In this document: positions 63,771-64,000 of the stretch, one piece after another | Layout of the letters: every line of letters starts with the position of its first letter | Position numbering within the stretch: the stretch's first letter is position 1 | Assembly: GCA_030847615.1 (NCBI GenBank) | Contig: JAUMIR010000014.1 | Coordinates: forward strand, 15,104,501-15,168,500 | Length of the DNA: 64,000 bases | Source of the DNA: Gambelia wislizenii | Taxonomy: Eukaryota; Chordata; Lepidosauria; Squamata; Crotaphytidae | Direction: 5' to 3' | Notes under the pieces: generated by a model | The model's input: only the letters and a program-made list of their open reading frames with translations | What the model was told of the DNA's origin: nothing | Database searches by the model: none | Position numbers and translations under genes: made by a program

Positions 63771-64000
63771 ATTAGTACAGTGTTGCATAGCAAATCAACA
63801 ATTTTATCTTTCACAGAAATAAGATAATAGTGCAACTCCTAATCTTCATTAAATGTTCTATTTTCCTCATTCAGTGTTATTTTAAGATTTTTTTCACAGG
63901 GGGAACACATGATGGGTAATAAACCCTGGTGCGGTTTCAAGTTTAGCTGCAGAGCCACCAACTTAAAAAAAAAGGTGGAATTAGAGGTTAGATTCTGAAG
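63771..64000. other. Presumed 5' part of the hAT element
   Basis: AT-rich sequence upstream of the transposase remnant. No TIR, promoter or gene is recognised before the window ends. Confidence 0.35.

Larger units (their letters stand above)
59742..64000 (-). mobile_element. hAT (Charlie-like) transposon, running off the window
   Basis: The TIR CAGGGGTGGAGAACCTTTTT at 59742 is typical of Charlie-type hATs. A broken transposase follows on the minus strand (60056-61057 and 63675-63770), split by an L1. The other TIR is not found before 64000. Confidence 0.75.

Overview
The window is a stretch of vertebrate nuclear DNA, almost certainly from a squamate reptile (an iguanian lizard is my best guess). 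It shows low coding density and is packed with interspersed repeats. The mix is what points to a squamate: many CR1 LINEs with the sauropsid 3' end of short ATTCTATG-type repeats, L2 and L1 LINEs, tRNA- and 5S rRNA-derived SINEs, a DIRS-like gag remnant, and abundant Tigger/pogo, hAT and PIF/Harbinger DNA transposons. No bacterial or organellar signal was seen, and no complete host protein gene is visible.

Layout. 1-7.9 kb: Tigger-like elements (one with a GC-rich internal minisatellite at 5.64-6.56 kb), nested CR1 copies, a fold-back MITE, a tRNA-type SINE and a LINE 3' end. 7.9-14.8 kb: CR1 ends, two 5S-derived SINEs, microsatellites and several MITEs. 14.8-26.8 kb: a candidate PIF/Harbinger transposon. 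It has terminal inverted repeats, a HARBI1-like transposase pseudogene on the left (plus strand) and a three-exon Myb/SANT gene on the right (minus strand), with a second, four-exon Myb-like gene between them. A 3.8-kb CR1 with an intact endonuclease/reverse-transcriptase ORF and an overlapping esterase-type ORF1 is inserted into the 3' end of the transposase, next to a Tigger element. 26.8-46 kb: old CR1 copies, more MITEs and Tiggers, an L2 LINE interrupted by an LTR-like segment and a MITE. 47.2-47.76 kb: a CpG-rich segment with a 14-bp repeat array of CACGTG E-boxes, three hairpins (two built from inverted CCAAT boxes, one enclosing a kappaB-like site) and a short minus-strand ATG exon with a good splice donor. 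This is the best candidate for a host promoter and first exon. 48-60 kb: MITEs, L2, the DIRS-like remnant and Tiggers. 59.7-64 kb: a hAT transposase pseudogene split by a 5'-truncated L1 with a 20-bp target-site duplication.

How parts relate. CR1 ORF1 (SGNH esterase) and ORF2 act together in retrotransposition. The Harbinger transposase and Myb-type proteins are expected to act together in excision and integration, and several short elements share similar TIRs, so they may be non-autonomous passengers of such a system. Nesting gives relative ages: the hAT predates L1; CR1 copy A predates CR1 copy B; the Harbinger predates the long CR1; the tRNA SINE at 42 kb predates its MITE. All assignments come from reading the sequence and remembered family features; no database search was possible.
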